Of a DNA stretch of 15,536 nt, positions 1 to 9,466 are shown one piece after another. Source of the DNA: JBKQHQ01 sp052148715 (lineage in GTDB: Bacteria; Pseudomonadota; Alphaproteobacteria; Rhizobiales; Xanthobacteraceae). The DNA lies in contig JBKQHQ010000219.1 in NCBI GenBank assembly GCA_052148715.1, forward strand, positions 1 through 15,536, written 5' to 3'. The notes under the pieces were generated by a model. That model was not told where the DNA came from, made no database searches, and saw nothing but the letters and a program-made list of their open reading frames with translations. The position numbers were made by a program, and so were the translations under genes. How positions within the stretch are numbered: position 1 is the stretch's first letter; every line of letters starts with the position of its first letter.

Positions 1-296
1 CCGACGTGATCATCGTCGCCGATGCCGGCGACTTCGTCTTTCATGACTGCGCCTACGAGGAGCTGCTGCAGGCGCTGGGCCCGATCAACGACGACGCCAG
101 CGTCCCCTGGACCATGTTCAACGACGAGGTCCAAATGGGGTTCTTCGACGTCTACGATCAGTACCTCCTGAACATTCTCTATGATCCGCGGGTCCGCCCC
201 GGGATGACGGCCAAGGAGGTACGGGCCGTATTGCCGGAGGTTCTGCCGGCCGTCCGCGCCTGGATCGCCGGCGTCAACGGGCTTTCCCAAGATTAG
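1..296 (+). CDS. DUF2927-like protein, C-terminal part (5' end outside window)
   Basis: The reading frame is open from the first complete codon at position 3 to the TAG at 294-296 and gives about 98 residues. The string from the DC pair through 'EELLQALGPIND', a 'MFND' motif, then 'LYDPRVRPGMT' and a final helix rich in Ala, Val and Leu matches my recollection of the C-terminal part of DUF2927 proteins, which are common in alphaproteobacteria and often described as predicted zincin-like or exported proteins of unknown role. A GTG at 6-8 could serve as a start, but no ribosome binding site is visible in the few bases before it and the family is longer. I therefore read this as the end of a gene that starts upstream. 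It converges with the glutathione S-transferase gene, leaving only 18 bases between the stops and no visible terminator. The family call rests on pattern memory only. Confidence 0.65.
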   Translation, partial: DVIIVADAGDFVFHDCAYEELLQALGPINDDASVPWTMFNDEVQMGFFDVYDQYLLNILYDPRVRPGMTAKEVRAVLPEVLPAVRAWIAGVNGLSQD

Positions 297-314
297 GCCG
301 TTGCGCTGAAGGGA

Positions 315-959
315 CTATCCTCGCCAATGCGGGGGCCAGGTCTTCTGTGTGGCGGGCAGCGCCTCCATGCGGCGCATCCAGACACTCACTTTGGGCCCGA
401 TCAGATCCGCCGGCAACAGGCCTGGGTTGCGCATGCCGATGCGCTGCACCAGCGCGACTTGCGGAAAGAATGTGAAATCGACGGCCGACAGCGCGCCTGC
501 CAAATAGTCGCCGGCGATCGTGCTCTCCCACATCGCCAGCTCACCCTTGACGTCGGCGCCGGCGGCGGCGATTTCTTTCTTTGACCAGCGCTCCCGCGGC
601 GTGAAGAGAACCTCCGTTGCCAGATACTCGAGGGCCGCGGCGAAATACTGGTCCGCCTCCCGCACCATGCGCCGTTGCACGGCACGCTCGCGAAGGTCAA
701 CGGAGAAGAGACGCGGCTCTTGCGGCCATCGCTCCTCGAGATACTCGATGATCGCGGCAGACTCGTAGAGCGCAAAACCATCATCGACGATGACCGGCAC
801 CCGGTGCCGTGGGTTCAGCGCCAGAAACTCCGGCCGCTGAAAGTCGCCGCCATCATACGACAACGTCTTCAGTTCATAGGCGATGCGCTTGTGCTCGAGC
901 GCAAGCCAGACGCGCCATGCATACGGCGAACCCGACATGTAATAAAGGGTGAGAGCCAT
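315..959 (-). CDS. Glutathione S-transferase family protein
   Basis: The 214-residue product has normal GST length. It is predicted to be a cytosolic enzyme that conjugates glutathione to electrophiles or uses it as a cofactor. Residues 1-80 form the thioredoxin-like domain: an initial strand 'LTLYYMSGSPYAWRV' with a Ser-Pro (11-12) near the usual catalytic position, the Val-Pro of the cis-proline loop at 54-55, and the Glu-Ser pair (66-67) that binds the gamma-glutamyl group. Residues 90-214 are the all-helical C-terminal domain. ATG at 959 was chosen because an AGGAGA lies 9 bases upstream (974-969) and because it starts exactly at the GST fold; the frame stays open further upstream but has no GST-like content there. 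It lies 25 bases after the small membrane protein gene on the same strand, as the last gene of the run starting with the peptide transporter. The substrate cannot be predicted. Confidence 0.92.
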   Translation of the reverse strand: MALTLYYMSGSPYAWRVWLALEHKRIAYELKTLSYDGGDFQRPEFLALNPRHRVPVIVDDGFALYESAAIIEYLEERWPQEPRLFSVDLRERAVQRRMVREADQYFAAALEYLATEVLFTPRERWSKKEIAAAGADVKGELAMWESTIAGDYLAGALSAVDFTFFPQVALVQRIGMRNPGLLPADLIGPKVSVWMRRMEALPATQKTWPPHWRG

Positions 960-984
960 CGCGGTGCGTCTCCTGTTTCGTGTA

Positions 985-1362
985 TCATGCGGTCGCGGTC
1001 GTCGCCCATCCGAGTGCGGTGCGCAAGCTGAACGCGGCGAGCACGAGGGCAGTGGTCGCGTGCCATAGCGGGCGCGGATCGTAGACATTGCCGATCGCCA
1101 GGCCAAATCCGATCGCCACGGCGACCCAGCACAAGCAGCCAAAGAACGTGATCCAGGCGAGCGTGCGGTCGGCAGGCCGCCCGACGCGCACGAGATTGAG
1201 AACGGCCAGGAGGCCGGCCGCCAAGCTGCCCGACAGCGCCCAGACCATGACCTGGCTCCCCTTCGGATAGTTGGCGATCGATCCAAATGCGTGAAGAGTA
1301 GCACCAATCAGCAGCAAGCCGCCGAACAGTTGATCGATCTTCCTTGCAATCACACGCCTCAT
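985..1362 (-). CDS. Small four-helix membrane protein, function unknown
   Basis: The product has 125 residues and is almost entirely membrane-embedded. Hydrophobic segments lie at about 11-30, 37-58, 68-90 and 98-117. The N-terminus is basic (MRRVIARK), which would keep it in the cytoplasm. No catalytic or binding motif is visible and I do not recognise the family. The ATG at 1362 is used because nothing longer is plausible, although the sequence before it has no good ribosome binding site, so the start is the weak point. The gene begins 63 bases after the fused ATPase gene and ends 25 bases before the GST gene, all on one strand, so it may be the fifth cistron of the peptide transporter operon or share a transcript with the GST. 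Codon use matches its neighbours, which supports a real gene. Confidence 0.72.
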   Translation of the reverse strand: MRRVIARKIDQLFGGLLLIGATLHAFGSIANYPKGSQVMVWALSGSLAAGLLAVLNLVRVGRPADRTLAWITFFGCLCWVAVAIGFGLAIGNVYDPRPLWHATTALVLAAFSLRTALGWATTATA

Positions 1363-1425
1363 CCTGATTTCATCGGTTCGAATAGCGCCCGCGGTGATCC
1401 CAAATGCGTATCGCCACCACCCCTC

Positions 1426-3446
<2,021 letters not shown>

Positions 3447-3450
<4 letters not shown>

Positions 3451-4859
3451 GGGCCGGCTCGCGCGGCCGCGAGCTTCACGGCGCGGGATCTCGTGTGCGG
3501 ATCGAGCGCATCACGCACGGCGTCGGAGAACAGATTGGCGGAGAGCACCAGCGCGAACATGAACGCGAACGCGGCCGCCAGCGACCACCACACCACGGGC
3601 TCGCGCGCGAGCTCGAGCCGCGCCGTGTTGATCATGGTGCCGAAGCTTGTCGTGGTCGGATCGACGCCGATGCCGACATAGGACAGGACCGCCTCCGCCA
3701 GCACCAGGCCGCTGAAATCCATCACCAGCGAGATCAGCACGATATGCATGACGTTGGGAAGGATGTGCTGCAGCATGATGCGCAGGTCGGAGACGCCGAA
3801 GGCGCGGGCCGCCTGCACATATTCGAGCTCGCGCAGCTTGAGCGACTCGGCCCGTAACAGGCGGCAGAGGCCGGTCCAGCTGGTCACACCGAGGATCAGG
3901 CACAGCGCAAGCAGCCGCGCGTCGGCCCGTTCAACCGAGGTCGCGAACCATTGGGGATGGCTGTCGATCACCACCCGCAGCATCAGCACCGCCGCCGCGA
4001 TCAACAGCACGCCGGGGATCGAGTTGAGCGTCGCATAGATGTATTGGATCACGTCGTCGACCAGGCCGCCCAGATAGCCGGCCAGAATGCCTAGGCCGGC
4101 GGCGAACGGGAGCATCGTGAGGGTCGTCAGCGTGCCGATCACCAGCCCGGTGCGGATGCTTTTCAAGGTCAGAAAGAAGACGTCGTTGCCGACCTTGTCG
4201 GTGCCGAACACATGGTAATAGGACGACAGCATCAGAAGCGGCACGGCGAGCAAGGCGACCGCGCCGGCGGCGAGCAGGATCGCCTTCCACGCGACCTCGG
4301 TTTCGTCGGACGCGATGCGGCGCGCCGCCTCCTTGAAGGCAATTCTCGCGGTCCGCGCCATCCATGCGACCAATGCCGCGCTTACGACGAGCCAACCCGC
4401 GAGCGCGAGGACCACGCCGAGCACCGAGCGCACCAGCACATCGCGCGAGCGCTCCGCCGGATCGGCGAGATGCGCGCCGCCGAATTTCAGCCGCGGATAG
4501 ATCGCTTCCCGGGTGCCGTCGGCATTTTCCACCGTCTGCGTAGTGAAGAGATGCGTGGCGAACGGCGCCGAATAGGTCTTTTCGCTGTCGCTCTTCAATC
4601 GGGTGAAGAGAGCGTCCAGCGCGCTCCAGATTTCGTTCGGCGCCTGCCGCGGCCGATAGTGCAGCGAATCGAGGAGCCCGATGGTGACGAACACGAGCAG
4701 CACGGTGAGCGCCGCCATGCTTGGCCGGCTCTGCAGCACCTTGCGCCACACAACGAGCAGATACTCCTGCCGGCGCACGTAAAGGCCGGCCAGGATAATG
4801 CAGCCGACCAGCACGTAGATCAGGGCATCGGTCCAGAGGATGACGGGAATGAAAGGCAT
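3447..4859 (-). CDS. DppC-like permease with a long extra N-terminal region
   Basis: The 470-residue inner-membrane permease has a usual DppC core in its C-terminal half: 'FGTDKVGNDVFF' (218-229), five helices, and the ATPase-contacting EAA loop, which begins 'EYVQAARAFGVSDLR' (346-360) and ends 'HILPN' (365-369). DppC-type proteins are normally about 280-340 residues. Here some 190 residues precede the core: helix one at 5-27, helix two at about 47-63, a polar presumably periplasmic stretch at 64-143, helix three at about 144-167, a short charged cytoplasmic link and another helix at 193-211. ATG at 4859 is chosen, sharing one base with the upstream stop (TGATG); a GTG at 4862 directly before it would add one residue and give a GTGA overlap. 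It pairs with the DppB-like permease encoded just upstream. Confidence 0.93.
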
Positions 4860-5836
4860 CACTGCAGCCGCACGCGAGGGTCGACCAGGGTGTAGGAGAT
4901 ATCGGTGAGCAGCAAACCGATGATGTAGAGCACCGAGCCGAGGAATACCATCGCCCGCACGATGGCAAAATCCTCCGACCTGATGGCATCGATGGTGTAG
5001 GAGCCGAGCCCCGGGATGGCAAAGAAGGATTCCATGAGCAGGCTGCCCAGGAAAAGCGACGGGATCACCACGACCACGCCGGTGAGAATCGGGATCATGG
5101 CGTTCTTGAGCACGTGCCGAAACAGCACCACCAGCTCGGAGAGACCCTTGGCGCGCGCGGTGCGCACGTAGTCGCGGTTGATCTCCTCGAGAAAGATCGT
5201 GCGGTACCAGCGGGTGCTCGCGCCGATACCGCTGACGACGCCGACAACGACCGGCAGGATCAGGAATCTTGCGGCGTCAAGGCTGGCGGAATAGCCCGAG
5301 ATCGGCACCAGCTGCCACACCTTGCTCACCAGATACTGGCCGCCGATGATGTAGAACAAGGCCGAGATCGACATCATCGCGACGCATGCGACCACGCCCC
5401 AAAAGTCGAGATAGGTGGCGTGGAAGAACACCAGCATCAGCGCGAAGCTGACGGCGACATAAAGCCCGAGCGCAAAGACCGGGAGCGCGATGGCAAGGCT
5501 CGGCCCCATGCGCATCGTGATCTCGTGACCGATGTCGCGCCCGTCCTCGGCGTAGCCGAAATCAAAGACAAAGAGCCTGATCGATTTCTCGAAGAAGATC
5601 GTGTTGGTGATGCTCGCGATCCCTGTCGCTTTGCTGTTGTACAGCAGCGGCTTGTCGTAGCCGCGCGCGGCCTTCCATTGCTCGATCGCCTCCTGCGTGA
5701 CGCGCTTGTTGCCGAGCTGCGCGCGCGCCATGTCGTCCGGCGTATTCACGACAAAGAACAGCGCAAATGTCAGCAGGTTCACGCCGATGAGGATCGGAAT
5801 GGCATAGAGCACGCGGCGGATGAGGTAGGAGATCAC
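4859..5836 (-). CDS. DppB-like permease of a peptide-type ABC importer
   Basis: The 325-residue integral membrane protein opens with the DppB hallmark 'SYLIRRVLYAIPILIGVNLL' (3-22). A periplasmic segment follows (about 31-105), then five more helices. The ATPase-contacting EAA loop begins 'EEINRDYVRTARAKGLSE' (217-234) and continues to about residue 250. The C-terminus 'YTLVDPRVRL' is typical of the family. The start is taken as GTG at 5836, because homologues begin Met-Ile-x-Tyr-x-x-Arg-Arg and because this GTG overlaps the stop of the binding-protein gene by four bases (GTGA). The frame extends further upstream but only into Arg-rich shadow sequence of the binding-protein gene. With the larger DppC-like subunit it should form the translocation pore. 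Residues 60-105 differ in detail from textbook DppB, in keeping with a separate subfamily. Confidence 0.94.
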   Translation of the reverse strand: MISYLIRRVLYAIPILIGVNLLTFALFFVVNTPDDMARAQLGNKRVTQEAIEQWKAARGYDKPLLYNSKATGIASITNTIFFEKSIRLFVFDFGYAEDGRDIGHEITMRMGPSLAIALPVFALGLYVAVSFALMLVFFHATYLDFWGVVACVAMMSISALFYIIGGQYLVSKVWQLVPISGYSASLDAARFLILPVVVGVVSGIGASTRWYRTIFLEEINRDYVRTARAKGLSELVVLFRHVLKNAMIPILTGVVVVIPSLFLGSLLMESFFAIPGLGSYTIDAIRSEDFAIVRAMVFLGSVLYIIGLLLTDISYTLVDPRVRLQ

Positions 5837-8031
5837 GGGCCGCCCGCCGCAGTGACGCGTTCGCGCCGTCGATAGTTGCGCACCGCCGGCGCGACGGCGG
5901 CGGCCAGCGCCAGCACGATGAAGGCGAGCGGCCACACCACCGGTTTGTTCCATTCGGCGCGCCGCCCTTCGCGTAACGCTACGTCGATCTTTTCATATTT
6001 GATGCTGTTCCTTGCCATTTGATTGGGCTTCGCGTTGCCGAGCCAGCTGTGACGCAGCGTGTAGCCCTTGGGATGGAAGCCGAAGGACCAGGGCGCATCC
6101 TCGCGCAGGATCGCCACCATGCGATCGATCAGCGCTTGGCGCGGAGGCGAGTTCTGCATGTTCTTCATTTGCTCGAACAAGCGGTCGAATTCGGGATTGA
6201 TGTAGTTCGCTGCGTTTTCCCCCTGGAATTTCACTTTGCCCTGGGACGAGTGGAACAGGAAAAGGAAATTCTCCGGATCCGGATAGTCGGCGTTCCAGCC
6301 CCAGCGGAAGATCTGCGCCGCGCCGGTGCGCGCCTTGTCCTGGAAACGATTGTAATCGGTGTCGCGCACCTCCAGCTGAATATCGAGCTTGCGAAATTGC
6401 CGGATGAACCAGTCGACCATCGGCTTGTCGTCGGGACCCCGGGTCACCCAATCCAAATAGAGGACGAGCGGCTGGCCCGTGTTCGCGTCGCGTCCCCCGG
6501 CGTACCCCGCCTCCGCGACGAGCCTCCTCGCCTCCTCGATCGGCTTGCGCCGCGGCTTCCCGTCGACCACGTCGTACACGACCCGGTCGATCCCGGCCTC
6601 GCCTTCGCGATAGCCGTAGACGCCCGGCGGGATCGGCCCCTGCCCGGCGATGCCGCGCCCGTTGTTGAAAATGGAGATATATTCCTCCCAGTCGATGGCG
6701 ATCGAGATGGCCTGCCGCAGCTTCCGCACCCGCCCGTCGGCGCCGCCGACGACGGCGTCGAGCCAATTGAACGCCATATAGGAAATCGACGCGGACACCG
6801 AGGTATCGAGACTAATGCCCTTGGCCGCCATCTCCGGCGTCACCGTGGCTTCGCTGCCGACGGCGATGCGCACCGCCTGGTCGAAATTATCCGAGCTGAT
6901 GCCCGAGGAATCGTAATAGCCCTGCAGGAACTTGTTCCAATACGGGATGCTTTCACGTTCACGGCTGAACACCACCTTGTCGATGAAGGGTATCGGTTTG
7001 CCGGCGTCAACGAGCAGCCCGGCCTGCGCATCCTGCGGCTCCCCCTCGTCCGGATAGCGTTCGCCGTGATAGTTGGGATTGCGCGCGAGCACCATGCGGG
7101 CATTGGGATTGTTCTCGGCGAGCATGTAGGGCCCGGTGCCGACCGGATACCAATCGAGGGTCAGATTCTTTTCCGCCATCCCCTTCTGGGCGTAGAAGCG
7201 GTCCACCTCGATCGGCACCGGCGCGAAGAAATTCATTGCCAGCCAGTAGACGAACTGCGTGTAGCGGCCGTTGATCTTGATGCGGAAGGTGTAGCGGTCG
7301 ACTTCCTCGACACCGCTGAGTTGATACTTCGACAGATCGAGCCAGGCACCGCTGTCGCCCTTCGCCGCCAGCGCCGCGTCCGCGGCGCGCAATTCCTTGG
7401 CCAGATCGGCGAGCCCGACGATGTGCTCGCTCATGAAACCGAAGATCGGCGAGCTCAGCCGCGGATGCGCCAGGCGCTTGATCTCATAGATATAGTCGGC
7501 CGCCGTGAGCTCGCGCGTGCCGGTCTCCTTGAAATCGGCGAGCGTGTAGAGGTTCTCGAGGTCGGTGGGCGTTAGGTTGTCGTAGCGGTAGCCGCCACTT
7601 TGGTCGCGCGCAAACGCGGGATGCGGCTGGTAGCGAATTCCGGGCTTGATGCGAAGATCATAGAGGCTGAAGGCGACCTCCGGCGCGTCGGCCGCCACCG
7701 GTTGCCCGGCCGCGTCGACATAGCGCGGCGCCGGTACCGCCTCCGTCGTCATCGGAATGAGGGTGTAGGGCCGCTTGAGGTAATGATATTGCAGCGGCGG
7801 CTCATAGATCTGGGCATGGATGGTCGCCTCGTCCTCGCTGTAGGACTGGGCCGGATCGAGATGCTTGGGCCGCTCCAGAAAGGCCGAGTAAAGAATATTC
7901 TGACCCTGCTCCGCGCTCGGATAGGGATCGTTCCAGATGGCCCCACACCCTCCGAGCGTCGCGGCCACCAGCAATGCCGCGAGGCCAACCAGAGCGCGCT
8001 TGAGGGAATACACCTTTAGGCGGCCTCCCAT
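5833..8031 (-). CDS. Peptide-type substrate-binding lipoprotein with a C-terminal membrane anchor
   Basis: The 732-residue protein belongs to the family 5 extracellular solute-binding proteins (DppA/OppA class), which capture peptides or similar ligands outside the inner membrane. Residues 9-29 are a lipoprotein signal with lipobox LGGC, the modified residue being Cys29. The body (about 36-690) carries family-5 features, including 'HLDPAQSYSEDEATI' near the start and a 'WNADYPDPENFLFLF' segment late in the domain. Unusually there is a second hydrophobic segment at about 698-717 followed by an Arg-rich tail, so it may be anchored at both ends. At 732 residues it is longer than a usual DppA (about 535). 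ATG at 8031 is preferred, with GGAGG at 8047-8043, 11 bases upstream; a GTG at 8013 and a TTG at 8052 are possible alternatives. It is the first gene of the operon. Confidence 0.93.
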   Translation of the reverse strand: MGGRLKVYSLKRALVGLAALLVAATLGGCGAIWNDPYPSAEQGQNILYSAFLERPKHLDPAQSYSEDEATIHAQIYEPPLQYHYLKRPYTLIPMTTEAVPAPRYVDAAGQPVAADAPEVAFSLYDLRIKPGIRYQPHPAFARDQSGGYRYDNLTPTDLENLYTLADFKETGTRELTAADYIYEIKRLAHPRLSSPIFGFMSEHIVGLADLAKELRAADAALAAKGDSGAWLDLSKYQLSGVEEVDRYTFRIKINGRYTQFVYWLAMNFFAPVPIEVDRFYAQKGMAEKNLTLDWYPVGTGPYMLAENNPNARMVLARNPNYHGERYPDEGEPQDAQAGLLVDAGKPIPFIDKVVFSRERESIPYWNKFLQGYYDSSGISSDNFDQAVRIAVGSEATVTPEMAAKGISLDTSVSASISYMAFNWLDAVVGGADGRVRKLRQAISIAIDWEEYISIFNNGRGIAGQGPIPPGVYGYREGEAGIDRVVYDVVDGKPRRKPIEEARRLVAEAGYAGGRDANTGQPLVLYLDWVTRGPDDKPMVDWFIRQFRKLDIQLEVRDTDYNRFQDKARTGAAQIFRWGWNADYPDPENFLFLFHSSQGKVKFQGENAANYINPEFDRLFEQMKNMQNSPPRQALIDRMVAILREDAPWSFGFHPKGYTLRHSWLGNAKPNQMARNSIKYEKIDVALREGRRAEWNKPVVWPLAFIVLALAAAVAPAVRNYRRRERVTAAGGP

Positions 8032-8052
8032 GTGGCGGCGTGCCTCCTGCAA

Positions 8053-8440
8053 CTCACACCTACGAACCCGGTGCCGCCGAGCGGCGGCCCTGGCTGTAAA
8101 AACAGCGAAAGAACAGCGAACATGCCGGCATGCGCCTCATTCCGCAAGCGACGGCACTATCCTCAGCGGCGCGCCGCCCACGACGATAGGGGCACCCATG
8201 GTTCTTGCCTCGCGCGCGTTGCTGTCGCCGCAGGCGGCGAGCCGCCCAAGAACGTCTCCCGCGAGGGGCTTGCCGCCAGTTCACGGAGCGACCGGTTCGA
8301 CCGGCCCGGTCCGTTATGTACCACGTCAGGACATCGAGCCCAGATGGCGAAACCACGAGGCCGTCACTATGAGCTTCCCGCCTGGGCCGGACGGCGTTCG
8401 ATACGGCGGACCGGGTCACAAATTGATTGGAGGGACGCAT
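8053..8440. other. Intergenic leader of the peptide operon, no supported gene
   Basis: Reading frames are open on both strands here, but none has convincing codon bias, a ribosome binding site or a recognisable motif. Next to the binding-protein gene (minus strand) lies a perfect 6-bp hairpin GCCGCC-GAGC-GGCGGC at 8073-8088, which would sit in the operon's 5' untranslated leader. The repeat and palindrome at 8101-8132 are listed separately. I found no convincing -35/-10 pair for the minus-strand operon. The stretch 8190-8430 shows nothing I can name. Confidence 0.5.
8101..8132. repeat. Phased direct repeat plus 12-bp palindrome, candidate operator
   Basis: AACAGCGAA occurs at 8101-8109 and again at 8112-8120, a period of 11 bases or about one helical turn. 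It is followed directly by the perfect 12-bp palindrome CATGCCGGCATG at 8121-8132. The block lies 70-100 bases upstream of the ATG of the peptide-binding lipoprotein, where an operator or activator site would be expected. The repeats are seen directly; regulation is inferred. Confidence 0.4.
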
Positions 8441-8470
8441 CTTGCAAAACCGGCCTGCGTCTTGCTTACT
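8441..8470 (+). promoter_or_regulatory. Possible promoter of the small RNA
   Basis: CTTGCA at 8441-8446 and CTTACT at 8465-8470, 18 bases apart, resemble the loose -35 and -10 of alphaproteobacterial housekeeping promoters and would start transcription near 8475-8478. The same stretch holds an inverted repeat GACGCA (8434-8439) / TGCGTC (8456-8461) and an imperfect direct repeat GC[A/G]TCTTGC at 8437-8445 and 8457-8465. Either could be an operator, or a 5' hairpin if the RNA starts further upstream. Confidence 0.28.
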
Positions 8471-8473
8471 TTA

Positions 8474-8537
8474 AGGCGCCCTCCTTGGGCATTTCCTCCC
8501 TAGACTTGGGCCGCGGGCAACAGCGGCCCTTTTTGTT
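8474..8537 (+). ncRNA. Candidate trans-acting small RNA, ar14/MmgR-like
   Basis: From about 8474 the plus strand reads as a compact small RNA. A short hairpin GCCC-TCCTT-GGGC (8478-8490) shows UCCUU in its loop, an unpaired stretch contains UUUCCUCCCU (8492-8501), and a strong terminator hairpin closes it (8508-8537). Two exposed anti-Shine-Dalgarno pyrimidine motifs followed by a GGGCCGC/GCGGCCC terminator and 'CUUUUUGUU' is the layout I recall for the ar14 family of alphaproteobacteria, whose best known member is MmgR of Sinorhizobium. Such RNAs are thought to pair, usually with Hfq, to ribosome binding sites and block translation. No protein gene precedes the terminator on this strand, so a stand-alone RNA is the natural reading. 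The 5' end is uncertain and could lie near 8430. The family assignment is from memory of the motif pattern. Confidence 0.66.
8508..8537 (+). terminator. Rho-independent terminator
   Basis: GGGCCGC (8508-8514) and GCGGCCC (8523-8529) form a perfect 7-bp GC stem with an 8-base loop, followed at once by TTTTTGTT (8530-8537). The opposite strand has no T tract after the stem, so termination is plus-strand only. It is the 3' end of the small RNA candidate. Confidence 0.85.
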
Positions 8538-8540
8538 GCC

Positions 8541-8744
8541 TCACCCACGGGGGCCCCCAACGCACGGCAAGCCGCCGCCGTGCGCACATCGAGATTGGGC
8601 TCGATCCGCTGCCAAAGGCGGATCGGCGGCACGTCGGTGCGTTCGTCGGCGGGAAACAGCGATACCGGAATATCTGTCGAACGAGGCCATGAAGGCGAGA
8701 AACGAGCCAGCGCCAATGCCGCGCCCGATCAACCGCACGGTCAC
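8541..8744 (-). pseudogene. Short or decayed reading frame following livF, doubtful
   Basis: A GTG at 8744 overlaps the livF stop as GTGA, the same junction used elsewhere in the operon, and opens a 67-codon frame. Its first 31 codons read plausibly (MTVRLIGRGIGAGSFLAF, then MASFDRYSGIAVS). After that this frame turns Arg- and His-rich, while an adjacent minus-strand frame (about 8660-8540) becomes protein-like, including 'DERTDVPPIRLWQRIEPN', with strong GC at third positions. This could be a frameshifted remnant of a sixth cistron, a real very short gene, or chance. I recognise no family in either part. The frame ends just before the terminator of the oppositely directed small RNA. Confidence 0.2.
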
Positions 8745-9466
8745 GCGACACTGCGACCGAGATAGGCCTGACGTACCCGTTCATCCTCCCGCAGATCGGC
8801 ACACGATCCGCTGGCGATGATCGAACCGGTCTGCAGCACATACCCACGACTCGCCGTATCAAGTGCGTAGCGCGCGTTCTGCTCGACCAACAGCACGCCG
8901 GTGCCGTCGGCGTTGATGGCGCGGATAGTGCGGAAGATGTCCGCAATCATAATCGGCGACAGCCCGAGCGATGGCTCGTCGAGACACAAGAGCTGCGGCT
9001 CCGACATTAGGGCCCGGCCCAACGCCAGCATCTGCTGCTCGCCGCCGCTCAACGTTGCGGCGCGCTGAGAAGCGCGCTCCCTCAAGCGGGGGAACATGGC
9101 GAAGGTCCTGTCCATCAATCGCTGAACCCTGACTTTGTCATGCCGGTGCTTGAAGGCGCCGAGATCGAGATTCTCGCGCACTGTGAGAAACGGGAACACG
9201 CGTCGACCCTCAGGTACCAAGGCTATGCCGAGCCGCGAGCGTTCGTAGGACGGAAGTCGCGTGACGTCGCGGCCGCGCAAGCGGATGGCGCCGGCACGCG
9301 GTATCAGGAGCCCCGCGACCGCGCGCAGGGTTGTCGACTTTCCGGCCCCATTTCCGCCGATCAGCGTGACGATCTCCCCCTCATCGACATGGAACGCCAG
9401 CTCGCGGCACACGGCAGCGTCGCCGTATGCCAGCTCCAATTCTTCGACCTGTAGGAGCGCTTTCAC
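8741..9466 (-). CDS. livF: Branched-chain amino acid ABC importer, ATPase LivF
   Basis: The 241-residue cytoplasmic ATPase has Walker A GGNGAGKS (37-44), signature LSGGEQQ (139-145), Walker B LLCLDEP (159-165) and the 'LLVEQN' segment (192-197) in which LivF proteins carry Gln where other ABC ATPases have the switch His. The 'VPEGRRVFPFLTVRENL' block (84-100) is a LivF hallmark. The start is taken as GTG at 9466, overlapping the livG stop as GTGA; the frame is open further upstream but only antisense-like sequence precedes it. There is no strong ribosome binding site, in keeping with coupling to livG. It works as a heterodimer with LivG under the LivH-LivM pore. It is the last clear gene of the operon, and no terminator is visible after it. 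Confidence 0.95.
   Translation of the reverse strand: MKALLQVEELELAYGDAAVCRELAFHVDEGEIVTLIGGNGAGKSTTLRAVAGLLIPRAGAIRLRGRDVTRLPSYERSRLGIALVPEGRRVFPFLTVRENLDLGAFKHRHDKVRVQRLMDRTFAMFPRLRERASQRAATLSGGEQQMLALGRALMSEPQLLCLDEPSLGLSPIMIADIFRTIRAINADGTGVLLVEQNARYALDTASRGYVLQTGSIIASGSCADLREDERVRQAYLGRSVA

Noticed and set aside
4859..5953. Longer start for the DppB-like permease (39 extra residues)
   Set aside because: The extra part is Arg-rich and lies inside the binding-protein gene; the GTG at 5836 starts at the conserved family N-terminus.
6019..7575. Plus-strand open frame of 518 codons opposite the peptide-binding lipoprotein gene
   Set aside because: It is a high-GC antisense shadow with no motif or ribosome binding site, while the minus strand encodes a full family-5 binding protein.
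8060..8440. Minus-strand open frame of 126 codons upstream of the peptide operon
   Set aside because: Composition is that of random GC-rich sequence, there is no ribosome binding site, and it spans the repeat and palindrome block.
8032..8820. Plus-strand open frames crossing the intergenic region
   Set aside because: They are Arg/Pro/Ser-rich, show no family resemblance and run through the small RNA terminator and the end of livF.
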